In this document: positions 42,763 to 52,532 of the stretch, in pieces
Numbering within the stretch: the stretch's first letter is position 1
How the letters are laid out: every line of letters begins with the position of its first letter
Assembly: GCA_958296445.1 (NCBI GenBank)
Contig: OY282565.1
Location: 3,583,570 to 3,647,569, forward strand
Direction of reading: 5' to 3'
Source: an uncultured Dehalococcoidia bacterium
GTDB taxonomy: Bacteria > Chloroflexota > Dehalococcoidia > Lucifugimonadales > UBA3495
Length of the DNA stretch: 64,000 nt
Notes under the pieces: generated by a model
Told to the model about the DNA's origin: nothing
Database searches by the model: none
What the model saw: the letters and a program-made list of their open reading frames with translations, nothing else
Program-made: the position numbers and the translations under genes

Positions 42763-43110
42763 AACCTCTCCCCTACCATAGCCCGATCCCCCAACACCCC
42801 CCCAACCATCGCCCTTTCCCCCAACATCGCCCCCACCATCCCCCATCCAACAGCAACCCCCATAATACCACCACCCGCAACAACCGTCGCCCCACCCCAC
42901 CCACCCAACCATTTCGCCCACGACATTGCCCATACGCCCCTACCACCCCCCCTCTCCCACCCCAACGTTCCCCAACCATCCCCCAACCCGTAGGGGCGCA
43001 CAGCCGTGCGCCCTTTCCCGCCCCCATCCAACCATTCCGGTTCCCAAACCCAATTGTCTAAATCAGGATTCACCGGATTAAGAAAAATCCCCAAAATCCT
43101 TTAATCCTGA
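42763..43110. repeat. C-rich gap with one repeat family A copy
   Basis: Loose CCATCGCCC/CCAACATCGCCC iterations at 42790-42960, a family A palindrome at 42990-43013. No gene. Confidence 0.6.
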
Positions 43111-43117
43111 AAATCCT

Positions 43118-43480
43118 GATTCAGACAAAAACCCCCAACAGGCAGGAATAACGGCGCAACAGCAAATCCCGGAAAAATCCCCTAAATCCCTAAATCCTGA
43201 TTCAGACAAAAACCCCCAACAGGCAGGAATAACGGCGCAACAGCAAATCCCGGAAAAAATCCCCTAAATCCCTAAATCCTGAAAATCCTGATTCAGACAA
43301 AAACCCCCACAGGCAGGAATAACGGCGCAACAGCAAATCCCGGGAAAAATCCCCAAAATCCCTAAATCCCGAAAATCCTGATTCAGACAAAAACCCCAAA
43401 GGCACGAATAACGGCGCAACAGCAAATCCCGAAAAAAATCCCCAAAATCCCCAAATCCTGAAAATCCTGATTCAGACAAA
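43118..43480. repeat. Five-copy tandem array of repeat family D
   Basis: GATTCAGACAAAAACC begins at 43118, 43199, 43290, 43380 and 43469 (periods 81, 91, 90, 89). Units share GGAATAACGGCGCAACAGC and differ mainly in the number of AAATCC(C/T) submotifs. Confidence 0.88.
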
Positions 43481-43515
43481 AAGGACGCAATGCCGGGAAC
43501 CACCCAAAAAACCAT

Positions 43516-43545
43516 TTGACCCACCCCCCCAACCCTATCTAAACT
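43516..43545 (+). promoter_or_regulatory. Possible promoter of the hydroxyacid dehydrogenase
   Basis: TTGACC, 18-nt spacer, TAAACT, 38 nt before the ATG. Confidence 0.4.
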
Positions 43546-43583
43546 ACCACCAACCACAAAAACCAAAAAGCAAGGTGAACCCA

Positions 43584-44537
43584 ATGCCATTCAAGCTAGT
43601 AATCTGCCCCCCCAACTACCAAGAACACTGGCCCGAAACCCTCCGCCAAGAAATCCCCGACATAGACGTCCACCTCTGCCCCACCATAGGCGAAGCAATG
43701 GAAGTCATCGGCGACGCCGACGCCGCCTTCGGCGACATAGTGCCCGAACTCCTAGAGCGAGCCGAAAAACTACGCTGGATCGCCTGCCCCCAAGCCGGCC
43801 CCCCAGCCGGCTACTACCACCCCAAGCTAATCGAAAGCAACATCACCGTAACCAACACCCGCGAAATCTACAACGACCACATCAGCGCCCACATAATGTC
43901 CCTACTCCTAGCCTTCGCCCGCGGCCTACAAATCTACATCCCCCAACAAATCCAAGGAATATGGCGCCAAGGCTACCAAACCGTCTACCTCCCCGAAGCC
44001 ACCGCCGCCATAATAGGCGTAGGCGGCATAGGCGGCGAAACCGCCCGCCTATGCGCCGAATTTGGCCTAACCGTGCTAGGCGTTGACCCCCGCCTGCCCG
44101 CCCCCGTCCCCGGCCTAGCCGAACTACACCGCCCCGAAAACCTGCTAAACGTCCTCCCCCGGGCCGACTTCGTAATAGTAACCGTCCCCGAAACCCCGCA
44201 AACCCAAGGTATGTTCACCCGAACCCAATTCCAGGCAATGAAAAACACCGCCTTCTTCATAAACATAGGCCGCGGCGCCACCGTAAACCTAAACGACCTA
44301 ACCCAAGCCCTCCAGACAAACGAAATCGCCGGCGCCGGCCTAGACGTCTTCCAAACCGAACCCCTACCCCCAGCCCACCCCCTATGGACAACCCCCGGCG
44401 TCCTAATAACCCCCCACGTAGCCGGAGCAGGCCCCTACCTAGACCACCGCCGCACCCAACTACTCCTAGAAAACTGCCACCGCTTCAACCAAAACCAACC
44501 CCTACGCAACACAGTAGACAAAGCCAACTGGTTCTAA
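43584..44537 (+). CDS. D-isomer-specific 2-hydroxyacid dehydrogenase
   Basis: 317 aa, NAD-dependent. Rossmann loop GVGGIGGE (GxGxxG) with acidic VDPR after beta-2, catalytic Arg in INIGRGATVN, Glu in DVFQTEPLP and His in ITPHVAG: complete catalytic set for reduction of 2-keto acids. ATG 43584 chosen with AAGGTGA upstream over the GTG three codons earlier. Stands alone between repeat arrays. Confidence 0.92.
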   Translation: MPFKLVICPPNYQEHWPETLRQEIPDIDVHLCPTIGEAMEVIGDADAAFGDIVPELLERAEKLRWIACPQAGPPAGYYHPKLIESNITVTNTREIYNDHISAHIMSLLLAFARGLQIYIPQQIQGIWRQGYQTVYLPEATAAIIGVGGIGGETARLCAEFGLTVLGVDPRLPAPVPGLAELHRPENLLNVLPRADFVIVTVPETPQTQGMFTRTQFQAMKNTAFFINIGRGATVNLNDLTQALQTNEIAGAGLDVFQTEPLPPAHPLWTTPGVLITPHVAGAGPYLDHRRTQLLLENCHRFNQNQPLRNTVDKANWF

Positions 44538-44569
44538 CCCAACAACGCCCCTGCGTCTGGAGCATAAAT

Positions 44570-45072
44570 AAAAAAACCGCGAAACCACTTCCGCCCTCTG
44601 TCATTCTGAGCAAACCCCTGTCATTCTGAGCAAAGTGAAGAATCTCACCTTGGCCAGTGAGACCCTCCGCTTAACTCAGAGCACCACCGGCGTCCCAACC
44701 AAACCCCATCATCCCACGCAAACCCCGTCACCCCAAGCAAACCCTGTCATTCTGAGCAAAGCGAAGAATCTCACCTTAGCCAGTGAGACCCTCCGCTTAA
44801 TTCAGTGCGCCAAAGGTGAATTTCGCAATTTTCTCAGACACACAATCATACGCCGCAGCATACCCACCGAAAACGTTTAGCCCGGGACAATAAGAAAATC
44901 ACGAAACTACTTCCGCCGCCCGTAACCCCAAGCAAACCCCGCCATCCCAAACAAAACCCCGCCATCCCAAACAAAACCCCTGTCATCCTAAACAAACCCT
45001 CATCACCCCAAACAAACCCCTGTCATTCTGAGCAAAGCGAAGAATCTCACCTTAGCCAGTGAGACCCTCCGC
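44570..45072. repeat. Cluster of truncated and nested repeat family B elements
   Basis: Cores at about 44614-44665, 44744-44790 and 45016-45075, with the GCGAAACCACTTCCG-type edge at 44577 and 44896 and the GAATTTCGCAATTTT edge near 44818. Degenerate ATCCCAAACAAA units at 44940-45015 link them. No gene. Confidence 0.8.
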
Positions 45073-45288
45073 TTAACTCAGAGCGCCACCGGCGTCCCAA
45101 CCAGGAATAACCTCCCCGTGGAAAACCATACTATCAAGAGTCATTTGCAACACTACCAAAATGTTCCTAAAAGCCTCTTCCCTAGTATATCCGCCAGTAG
45201 CTGCGCCCTGACTAACCAACGCCGGGCAAAACGCAATCCACTGGTCTTCATCCGGTTCCACAACCACCCGAAACTGATAAGTTTTCAC
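45073..45288 (-). CDS. HicB-like solo antitoxin-fold protein
   Basis: 71 aa, GTG start with GGGGATGG upstream. FRVVVEPDEDQWIAFCPALV, GAATGGYTREEAFRNI, LQMTLDSM are the HicB/UPF0150 fold: a partially degenerated RNase-H-like sheet plus helix. No HicA toxin gene is adjacent and no HTH domain follows. Its 3' end runs into repeat sequence. Paralogous to 45574 and 45994. Confidence 0.75.
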   Translation of the reverse strand: MKTYQFRVVVEPDEDQWIAFCPALVSQGAATGGYTREEAFRNILVVLQMTLDSMVFHGEVIPGWDAGGALS

Positions 45289-45573
45289 AATCCACCATCC
45301 CCTTTAGTATACGCCAGCCCCAACCGCCGCAAATCACCCCAACCAAACCCCGTCACCCCAAGCAAACCCCTGTCATTCTGAGCAAAGCGAAGAATCTCAC
45401 CTTGGCCAGTAAGACCCCCTACTATAGCTCAAACCGCCAAAATACGAATCTCGCAATTCCCCCTACTGCCGACTCCCGCCCCCCATCTCCAACCCAAACC
45501 CGCCCCAACGCAACACCCCGGCAATTCACCCCGCAACCAAAAAAACGCAATAACGAAAAATCAATCCCCCTCA
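45289..45573. repeat. Repeat family B remnant between HicB-like genes
   Basis: Core CTGAGCAAAGCGAAGAATC at about 45377, right arm decayed; edge AATCTCGCAATTCCCC near 45444. No gene. Confidence 0.65.
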
Positions 45574-45813
45574 TTATCCGACAGCAACGCTTTCCTCCAA
45601 AACCAACGCCCCTTCCCCCGGTTCCTCGGGAATGTCCTCCCCGTGCCGGAACATACTCTCAAGAGTAATTTTCAGAACTTCCCGAATGTTCCTTATAGCC
45701 TCCTCCCGAGTATACCCCCAAGTAGCCGCCCCCTTAACCTCCAGCACCGGACAATAAGCAGTCCAGCAATCCCCATCCGGCGCAACAACAACCCTGTACT
45801 TATAAGTTCTCAC
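45574..45813 (-). CDS. HicB-like solo antitoxin-fold protein, second copy
   Basis: 79 aa, GTG start, GGGGATGG upstream as in the first copy. YRVVVAPDGDCWTAYCPVLE, GAATWGYTREEAIRNI, LKITLESM. Same fold, no HicA partner, C-terminal Glu/Gly tail. Confidence 0.75.
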   Translation of the reverse strand: MRTYKYRVVVAPDGDCWTAYCPVLEVKGAATWGYTREEAIRNIREVLKITLESMFRHGEDIPEEPGEGALVLEESVAVG

Positions 45814-45993
45814 AATTCACCATCCCCTTCAGTCTACGCCACCCCCAACCCCCGCAAATAATCCAACCAAAACCCTGTCATTCTGAGCAAAGCGAAGAAT
45901 CCCGCCTAAGCCCGCAAGACCCCCTACTATACTCAAACCGCCAAAAGTAAACCCCACAATCCCCCTAAACCCAACAGCCTTAATCCCCAATCA
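45814..45993. repeat. Repeat family B remnant
   Basis: Core CTGAGCAAAGCGAAGAATC at about 45882 with decayed right arm, followed by AAACCCCACAATCCCCC. No gene. Confidence 0.6.
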
Positions 45994-46210
45994 CTACTCC
46001 GCCAAGAAACCACCCCCCACTTCCCCAGGAATAGCCACCCCCAGCTCAACCATACTCTCCAGCACCATCCCAACCACTTCCTCAATATGCCTGCAAGCCT
46101 CATCCCGAGTCCCCCCAAGTAGCCGCCCCATAACGCTCCAGCGTCGGACACCGCACAAACCACCCACCCTCATCCGGTTCAAGCTCCACCCGAAAGCGGT
46201 AAGTTTTCAT
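45994..46210 (-). pseudogene. Frameshifted third HicB-like copy
   Basis: ATG 46210: MKTYRFRVELEPDEGGWFVR...AATWG, then a stop. The homologous remainder (TRDEACRHIEEVVGMVLESM) continues in another frame to 45994. Comparison with the second copy shows TTGGGGGTATACTCGG reduced to TTGGGGGGACTCGG, a net loss of two bases. Confidence 0.75.
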
Positions 46211-46313
46211 CCCCGACTCCTCCAGCCCAAAATCACCCCCCGCAGCATCCGGCCAGGCCCACCCCCAACCCAGCCGGACACCGCATCCCCCAAAAACCCG
46301 CCGCCCCCGCCCC

Positions 46314-47813
46314 CTAGTCCCGCAACGCCCGAGCGTGTTCCGCCGCCCCATTACCCGCCAAACGCCCGAACACCATCCCCGCCGCCAGCCCCGACCCGCC
46401 CGGGTAATTATGATAAAACAGCCCCCCCACCATCTCCCCCGCCGCGTACAGCCCCGGCAACGGCTCCAGACTCGTGTTCAGCACCCGCCCCCGGTTGTCA
46501 ATCCGCACCCCCCCAAAAGTAAACGATATGCCGCAAGTCACCGCATACCCCAGATACGGCGGCGTGTCCAAAGTCTGCGCCCAGTTAGTCTTCGGCGGCG
46601 CAATCCCCACCGTCCCCCGCCCGTCCTTCACCGTCGGATTATACGGAACATCCGTCTGCACCGCCGCGTTATACTCCCGCACCGTCGCCGCCAGCCCGCC
46701 CGGGTCTATATCCAGCCGCCGCGCCAGCTCCTCGATGCTGTCCGCCTGCGCCATCGTCACCTGCGGAATGTGATACTCGTCGCGCAGCAAGTGTTTCACC
46801 TTGTCGTCGAAAATCTGGAACGCCACCCCCTGCGGCTGCGTCAGCAGCGCCCGCCCGTAAGTGACGTATGTATAGTTGCGGAAATCCGCCCCCTCGTCCA
46901 AAAACCGCTGCCCGTCCAGATTCACGATAAGGCCGAATGGGTAAGAATGTTTCTGGTACAGCTCGGTAATCGTCCGGTCGCCGTAGGCCGGGGCGTTCAG
47001 ATCCCAAGCCACCGCGTGGCAACTGCTCCAATGACCGTGCGGCATAGCCCCGGCGTCCAGCGCCATCCGGATCCCGTCGCCCGTGTTATACGGAATCCCC
47101 CGCACCTTCACCAGCTCCCACCCCGGGCCCAAGTAACGGCAGCGCATCTCCGCGTTGGCCTCGAACCCCCCCGCCGCCAGCACCACCGCATTGGCGTACA
47201 AATCCTCGTGGCCCTCCGGCCCCAGCACCCGCACCCCGTTCACCCGCCCCCGCCCGTCCCGCAACAGACTCACCGCCTGCGTCGAATACCGCACCTCGAT
47301 ACCCTCGGCCCGGCACACGTCAAACTGCTGGTCCGAAAGCCCCTTGCCCGCGCCCACCGCCTCCACCAGCAGCCCGCCCCAGAACCGGAACTTGCCGGTG
47401 CTGTCATCCTTGAACGCCTGCCGCCCATACGACAGCACAAACCGCACGCCCTTCGAGCGCAGCCACCGCATAGTAGGCAGCGACTGGCTGACCAGAATCT
47501 GCGCCAACTCCGGGTCGCTGTGGCCCTGCGTAACCCGCATCATATCGTCATAAAACTGGTCTTCCGTGTAGCTCCCCACATCCACCGACCCCTCCTCCGT
47601 CGGCGACATATCGGGAATCACCGTCTTGATATCCTCCAGCCCGTCAAAAGCGAACCGGATAATCCCCCCGGTGAAATAAGTATTCCCGCCCCGGAAATAC
47701 TCCGGCGCCTTCTCCACCACCAGCACCGACGGGCAACTCTCCCGCGCCGCAATAGCCGCCGACAAAGCCGCATTCCCCGCCCCAACCACAACAACATCAT
47801 AAACCCCATCCAT
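46314..47813 (-). CDS. FAD-dependent dehydrogenase, tricarballylate-dehydrogenase/fumarate-reductase type
   Basis: 499 aa from ATG 47813 with GGAGGAGG upstream. FAD Rossmann motif VVVVGAGNAALSAAIAA, GGNTYFTGG, later LAAGGFEAN, the capping-domain segment with RFLDEGADFRNY, and the C-terminal flavin motif LYAAGEMVGGLFYHNYPGGSGLAAGMVFG. The pattern fits TcuA-like and ketosteroid-dehydrogenase-like FAD enzymes; the substrate is uncertain. Confidence 0.9.
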   Translation of the reverse strand: MDGVYDVVVVGAGNAALSAAIAARESCPSVLVVEKAPEYFRGGNTYFTGGIIRFAFDGLEDIKTVIPDMSPTEEGSVDVGSYTEDQFYDDMMRVTQGHSDPELAQILVSQSLPTMRWLRSKGVRFVLSYGRQAFKDDSTGKFRFWGGLLVEAVGAGKGLSDQQFDVCRAEGIEVRYSTQAVSLLRDGRGRVNGVRVLGPEGHEDLYANAVVLAAGGFEANAEMRCRYLGPGWELVKVRGIPYNTGDGIRMALDAGAMPHGHWSSCHAVAWDLNAPAYGDRTITELYQKHSYPFGLIVNLDGQRFLDEGADFRNYTYVTYGRALLTQPQGVAFQIFDDKVKHLLRDEYHIPQVTMAQADSIEELARRLDIDPGGLAATVREYNAAVQTDVPYNPTVKDGRGTVGIAPPKTNWAQTLDTPPYLGYAVTCGISFTFGGVRIDNRGRVLNTSLEPLPGLYAAGEMVGGLFYHNYPGGSGLAAGMVFGRLAGNGAAEHARALRD

Positions 47814-48047
47814 AAAAAACCTCCTCCAAAAAACGCCGGGCACCCCCCGGCCAAGTCCCCCCATAATAATCCCAACAACCCCGCTTGGGAAATTATCCCC
47901 CCAATTCCCCCTTCCGGGGGTTGAATCAGGGCTACTCAGGTGATAAACTACCCGTGAATTCCTCCCCGTCCGCAGGATCGTGGCGAAAGCCCCCTCCCCG
48001 GGCGGGTGTTTTTGTTAAAGAAAAACCCTTTCCCCGCCGCCATAGGC
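47814..48047. other. Divergent gap without a gene
   Basis: Non-coding. No interspersed repeat recognised; holds promoters of the FAD dehydrogenase and the RCC1 protease. Confidence 0.45.
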
Positions 48048-48053
48048 TATAAT
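48048..48053 (+). promoter_or_regulatory. TATAAT box placed for a leaderless mRNA
   Basis: TATAAT ends 6 nt before the ATG of the RCC1 protease, so transcription should start at or next to the start codon. No ribosome site is present. No clear -35. Confidence 0.65.
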
Positions 48054-48059
48054 ACCCCT

Positions 48060-49949
48060 ATGCCAAACCTAAAAACCCTAATCCTCCCCCTCCTAGCGTT
48101 GCTGCTAACCATAGCCTGCGCCGCGGAAACCCCAACGCCCGCCCCAACAGCCGCCCCCGCGCCCACCGCCACCCCCAACCTAGGGGCCACGGTGCAAGCC
48201 GCCGTGTCCGCCGCCCTCCCCACGCCGACACCCACTCCAACCCCAAACATCAACGCCACCATCACCGCCGGCATAGCCGCCACCACCACCGCTATGCCCA
48301 CGCCCACCCCAACCCCGGCCCCCACGCCCAACATCAACGCCACCGTAGAAGCCCGCATGGCCGCCACCATAGCCGCCATGCCCACGCCTACCCCAACACC
48401 CACGCCGATGCCTACCCCTACGCCAACGCCCACACCGACCCCTACGCCCACACCGACCCCTACGCCAATACCAACGACCACGCCGCAGCCAACTGCCACC
48501 CCACAACCGACCGCCACGCCGCAACCAACACCCACGCCCATCCCCACCAAATCCCCCGCGGCCCTGCTAACCGAAATGGTTAATCAAGCCCGCCCCGCCG
48601 TAGTAAGAATTGAAACCAACTCAGGAATCGGCACCGGAGTAATCTACGAAACCCAAGGCCAAACCGGATACGCCATCACCAACCACCACGTAATAGAGGG
48701 CAACCAACAGGTCAACGTCATAATAAACGACTCAACCACCTATCAAGGCACAGTCCTAGGAACCGACATAGTCCGCGACCTAGCAGTAATCAGAATATGC
48801 TGCGGCAACTTCAGCAAACTACCCTTCGGCAACGCATCCCGCCTCCAGCCCGGCGACGAAGTTATAGCCATCGGCTACGCCCTAGGGCTGTCCGGCGAAG
48901 CAAGCATCACCCGCGGCATAGTTTCCGCCATCCGCTACGACTCCAGCCGCCAAATCGAAATCATCCAGACCGACGCCGCCATCAACCCCGGCAACAGCGG
49001 CGGCCCAATACTCTCAACAACCGGCCAAATCCTCGGAATCAACACCTTCAAAGTCTCCTCAACCGGCGTAGAAGGCTTAGGATTCGCCATATCGGAAATC
49101 ACAGTACAAGGCCAAATCCCGATACTACAAGCAACCGCCCCCCGCCCCACACCAACCCCCGCCAACACTTTCACCTCCGTCAGCACCGGTGATGCTCACA
49201 CCTGCGGCCTGAAGACCAACGGCTCCGTCCTTTGCTGGGGTGACAACGAGGATGCGCAGGCCGCGCCGCCTTCCGGTTCTTTCGCCTCCGTCAGTGCTGG
49301 TGATCACCACACCTGCGGCGTGAAGACCAACGGCTCCATCCTTTGCTGGGGTAGAAATGAGGATGGGCAGGCCGCGCCGCCTTCCGGTTCTTTCGCCTCC
49401 GTCAGTGCTGGCGATTTCCACACCTGCGGCGTGAAGACTAACGGCTACGTCATTTGCTGGGGCAGCGATGTGACTGGACAGACCAAGCCGCCTTCCGGTT
49501 CTTTCACCTCCGTCAGTGCTGGTTGGCTCCACACCTGCGGCGTGAAGACTAACGGCTACGTCATTTGCTGGGGTAACAATCCGTGGGGAGAGGTCACGCC
49601 ACCTACCGATAATTTTAATTTCGCCGCCGTCAGTGCCGGTTTTTTCCATACCTGCGGCGTGAAGACTAACGGCTACGTCATTTGCTGGGGTAGCGATGGG
49701 TCTGGACAGGCCACGCCGCCTTCCGGTATTTTCGCCTCCGTTAGCGCTGGTGATATTCACACCTGCGGCGTAAAGACTAACGGCTCCGTCCTTTGTTGGG
49801 GTTGGGATGAGTATGGACAAGCCACGCCGCCTTCCGGCACTTTCGCCTCCGTCAGCGCTGGTGGTAATCACACCTGCGGCGTGAAGACTAACGGCACCGT
49901 ACTTTGCTGGGGTGACGATGAGCATGGACAAGCCACCCCCCCGGAGTAA
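48060..49949 (+). CDS. Lipoprotein trypsin-like protease with seven RCC1 repeats
   Basis: 629 aa. Lipoprotein signal with LTIAC (Cys20), three [16 protein letters not shown] linker repeats, Pro/Thr stalk to about 165, then an S1C protease with H210 in TNHHVIE, D240 in VRDLAVI and S313 in NPGNSGGP. Residues 372-629 hold seven RCC1 repeats (FASVSAGDHHTCGVKTNG, then CWG and QATPPSG), each 37-39 residues and about 111 bp, likely one beta-propeller. Exported and lipid-anchored. Starts without a ribosome site, directly after a TATAAT box. Confidence 0.9.
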   Translation: MPNLKTLILPLLALLLTIACAAETPTPAPTAAPAPTATPNLGATVQAAVSAALPTPTPTPTPNINATITAGIAATTTAMPTPTPTPAPTPNINATVEARMAATIAAMPTPTPTPTPMPTPTPTPTPTPTPTPTPTPIPTTTPQPTATPQPTATPQPTPTPIPTKSPAALLTEMVNQARPAVVRIETNSGIGTGVIYETQGQTGYAITNHHVIEGNQQVNVIINDSTTYQGTVLGTDIVRDLAVIRICCGNFSKLPFGNASRLQPGDEVIAIGYALGLSGEASITRGIVSAIRYDSSRQIEIIQTDAAINPGNSGGPILSTTGQILGINTFKVSSTGVEGLGFAISEITVQGQIPILQATAPRPTPTPANTFTSVSTGDAHTCGLKTNGSVLCWGDNEDAQAAPPSGSFASVSAGDHHTCGVKTNGSILCWGRNEDGQAAPPSGSFASVSAGDFHTCGVKTNGYVICWGSDVTGQTKPPSGSFTSVSAGWLHTCGVKTNGYVICWGNNPWGEVTPPTDNFNFAAVSAGFFHTCGVKTNGYVICWGSDGSGQATPPSGIFASVSAGDIHTCGVKTNGSVLCWGWDEYGQATPPSGTFASVSAGGNHTCGVKTNGTVLCWGDDEHGQATPPE

Positions 49950-50296
49950 GCTCGACCAGCCGCCCCACCCACCAAGCCCCCACCCTCGTAGGGGCGCACA
50001 GCCGTGCGCCCTCGTCACCCCAAGCCATCCAACCCAAGAATATGCTACACTATCCGTCACCCATCCAAACCAACCACAAAAAAACGCCAACAAACCCCAA
50101 ATCACCAATCACCCATAACAACCAAACACCGCAACCTCGCGCCCCCATAACGTAACTATAACCCAAAAACCCGCCAAATCACGACGAAAAACCCAGGCCA
50201 AACACCCCATAATCGTAACCGGCCCCGCCAACGAAAATACCGCCGCCGGCCCCAAACCGCCCCCTTGCGGCGGTATCAAAAACCCCATCCCTGCGT
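49950..50296. repeat. Gap with one repeat family A copy
   Basis: Palindrome at 49988-50011; otherwise A/C-rich non-coding sequence with no recognised signal until the promoter at 50297. Confidence 0.6.
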
Positions 50297-50302
50297 TAAA
50301 AT
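50297..50302 (+). promoter_or_regulatory. TAAAAT box placed for a leaderless mRNA
   Basis: TAAAAT ends 5 nt before the ATG at 50308, as in the two paralogous protease genes. Confidence 0.55.
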
Positions 50303-50307
50303 AAAGT

Positions 50308-52374
50308 ATGCAATTGGCGAAAATTCCCAGCATCCTCGCCCTAATCCTGGCCCTCACGCTGGCGTCCGGGCTCGCCGTCGCCTGCGCCCGGGAAAGCCCC
50401 CCCGCGCCCCCGCCAACCCCCACCCCCAGCATCGAGGAAATAGTCCAGGCCGCCGTCGCCACCGCCATGCCCCCCGTTTCCCCCACCCCAACCCCCAACC
50501 CAACGCCCAACCTAGAAGCCACCGTCGAAGTCCGCTCGGCCACCCGCACGGCCGCCGGCATGGCCGCCACCATCGCCGCTATGCCCAAGCCCCCGCCCGT
50601 CCCAACCCCGACGCCCCCACCGGCGCCGCAGCCCGAACCCGCGCCCACGCCTACCCCCACGCCCGTACCCCTGCCCATCCCAATATCCACCCCAACCCCT
50701 GTGCCTGTGCCAACCCCAACGCCCACCCAGCCCCCCGCGCCCACCGCCCAACCCCCGGCATCCCTCAGCGAAATGATCAAGCGCGTCCGCCCCTCCGTAG
50801 TCCGCATCCAGACCGGCTCCAAAACCGGCTCCGGCGCCATCTTCGACACCGAGGGGGCCACCGCCTACATCATCACCAACCACCACGTAATCGAGGACGC
50901 CGGCCAGCTCCGCGTCATCGTCAACGACTTCTCCATCTACCCCGGCACCGTGCTAGGCACCGACAGCGTGCGCGACCTAGCCGTAGTCAGCATCTGCTGC
51001 GACAGCTTCAAAAAACTCTCCTTCGGCGACCCCGCCGCCCTAGAAGCGGGCGACGAAGTAATCTCTATGGGCTACGCCCTCGGCATCCAGGGCGAAGCCA
51101 GCATAACCCGCGGCATCGTTTCCGCCGTCCGCTACGACCAAAACTACGACAGCGTCGTAATCCAGACCGACGCCGCCATCAACCCCGGCAGCAGCGGCGG
51201 CCCCATCCTCTCAATAGACGGCGACATCCTAGGCATCAACACCTTCCGCCTAGACCAATCCACCTCCGGCCGCGCCGCCGAAGGCATCGGCTTCGCCATC
51301 TCCGGCACCACCGTAAGCCAACACATCCCCGTCCTTCAGGCCAGCCCCCCCGCCGCCACCCCTACCCCAACCCCGCCCCCCCTATCCAACACGTCCCAAA
51401 GCCTAGGACTCGGCTTCGGCCCAATGGACGGCCAACTCCACCACGACCCGGGCGACGGCTTCATCGAAGCCCAAAACGCCAACGTATCCCTAGCCGACTT
51501 TATCGTGTCCGCCACCTTCATCAACCCCTACGCCGCCGCCGAAAGCAATTGGGATTACGGCTTCATCATCCGCGCCGAACCCACCGGACGCGCCATCCAC
51601 ATCGTAGCCTCCAGCCGCCGACGCTGGAGCCTGAAATTCCGCGACACCGGCAGCGCCGCCACCAGCCAAGAAATCGCCAGCGGCCGCATCAACAACTTCG
51701 ACACCAGCGAAAACGGCCGCAACGAACTCTGGCTCCTCGCCTCCGGCCCCTGCGGAATGCTCTTCATCAACGGCGAATTTATCACCTTCCTTAACCTGTC
51801 ATCCCACACCGCCCCCGGCGAAATATCCATAACCACCGGAAACCACCAAGACGCCGAAATGCCCAACTCCGTAACCCGTTTCATAAACTTCAACGGCATA
51901 ACCCTAGGCCACGACTACGGCCCCGCCGCCGGAACCCTAGAACACATACCCGGAAAAATATCAGTCCACAGCAGCGGCGTATGGGCCCGCGACCCCGTAG
52001 CCGAAGCCAACTTCACCAACCCCCCAGGCGACAACTGGGACTACGGCTTCCTAATCCGCCACCCCGAATTCAACCGCCTAGAAGTAGTCGCCGTAACCGG
52101 CGACAACCGCTGGTTCCACTACACCCGCAACCTAGACAGCGACCAATACGAAATAATGGCCGAAGGCACCCTCCAGCCCGGCCTCCAGCCCACCAACCAG
52201 CTAACCCTATTCGCCCTAAAAGACGCCGGCTTCTTCTTCGTAAACGGAGACCTAATAGCCCGCCTAGACCTATCCCACAACCAAGACCACGGCGACGTAG
52301 GCGTAATAAGCGGCCTATTCAAAAACCACACCGCCGAACCCCAATTCCAAAACTTCAACGTCTGGACCCCCTAA
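50308..52374 (+). CDS. Lipoprotein trypsin-like protease with two jelly-roll-like domains
   Basis: 688 aa. Signal with LAVAC (Cys26), Pro/Thr stalk to about 150, protease core with [15 protein letters not shown] and NPGSSGGP giving the His-Asp-Ser triad, then two homologous beta-rich modules of about 150 residues ([18 protein letters not shown] in the first; [18 protein letters not shown] in the second), each ending near [10 protein letters not shown] or FQNFNVW. They resemble LamG/concanavalin-type ligand-binding sheets (inference). Paralogue of the next gene with the same architecture. Confidence 0.88.
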   Translation: MQLAKIPSILALILALTLASGLAVACARESPPAPPPTPTPSIEEIVQAAVATAMPPVSPTPTPNPTPNLEATVEVRSATRTAAGMAATIAAMPKPPPVPTPTPPPAPQPEPAPTPTPTPVPLPIPISTPTPVPVPTPTPTQPPAPTAQPPASLSEMIKRVRPSVVRIQTGSKTGSGAIFDTEGATAYIITNHHVIEDAGQLRVIVNDFSIYPGTVLGTDSVRDLAVVSICCDSFKKLSFGDPAALEAGDEVISMGYALGIQGEASITRGIVSAVRYDQNYDSVVIQTDAAINPGSSGGPILSIDGDILGINTFRLDQSTSGRAAEGIGFAISGTTVSQHIPVLQASPPAATPTPTPPPLSNTSQSLGLGFGPMDGQLHHDPGDGFIEAQNANVSLADFIVSATFINPYAAAESNWDYGFIIRAEPTGRAIHIVASSRRRWSLKFRDTGSAATSQEIASGRINNFDTSENGRNELWLLASGPCGMLFINGEFITFLNLSSHTAPGEISITTGNHQDAEMPNSVTRFINFNGITLGHDYGPAAGTLEHIPGKISVHSSGVWARDPVAEANFTNPPGDNWDYGFLIRHPEFNRLEVVAVTGDNRWFHYTRNLDSDQYEIMAEGTLQPGLQPTNQLTLFALKDAGFFFVNGDLIARLDLSHNQDHGDVGVISGLFKNHTAEPQFQNFNVWTP

Positions 52375-52404
52375 CCCCCCAAACCCCACGCCAAAAAACC
52401 CCAA

Positions 52405-52503
52405 AAAACTTTGCGCTCTCGGCGCACTCGGCGTTTAACCCGCTCCCCCACCCCCAGCACCCACTCAAAAAAACTCGGCGTTCTCGGCGCACTCGGCGTT
52501 TAA
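52405..52503. repeat. Two right arms of repeat family C
   Basis: TCTCGGCGCACTCGGCGTTT at about 52419 and again at 52482, without the inverted partner. The second lies 18 bp before the next promoter box. Confidence 0.75.
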
Positions 52504-52520
52504 TTCACCCCCAACCGCGT

Positions 52521-52526
52521 TATAAT
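52521..52526 (+). promoter_or_regulatory. TATAAT box placed for a leaderless mRNA
   Basis: TATAAT, then GCAACT, then the ATG at 52533. No Shine-Dalgarno. Confidence 0.65.
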
Positions 52527-52532
52527 GCAACT

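Noticed and set aside
43118..43480. CRISPR-like regular array
   Set aside because: Units are near-identical along their whole length with no unique spacers, and no cas gene is nearby.
46335..47924. A 529-codon plus-strand open frame
   Set aside because: Antisense to the FAD dehydrogenase, whose FAD motifs are clear; Arg/His/Pro-rich composition typical of a shadow frame.
48047..48550. Gly-Val repeat proteins on the minus strand, also at 39675-40241 and 52520-53026
   Set aside because: They are the antisense reading of TPTPTP linkers.
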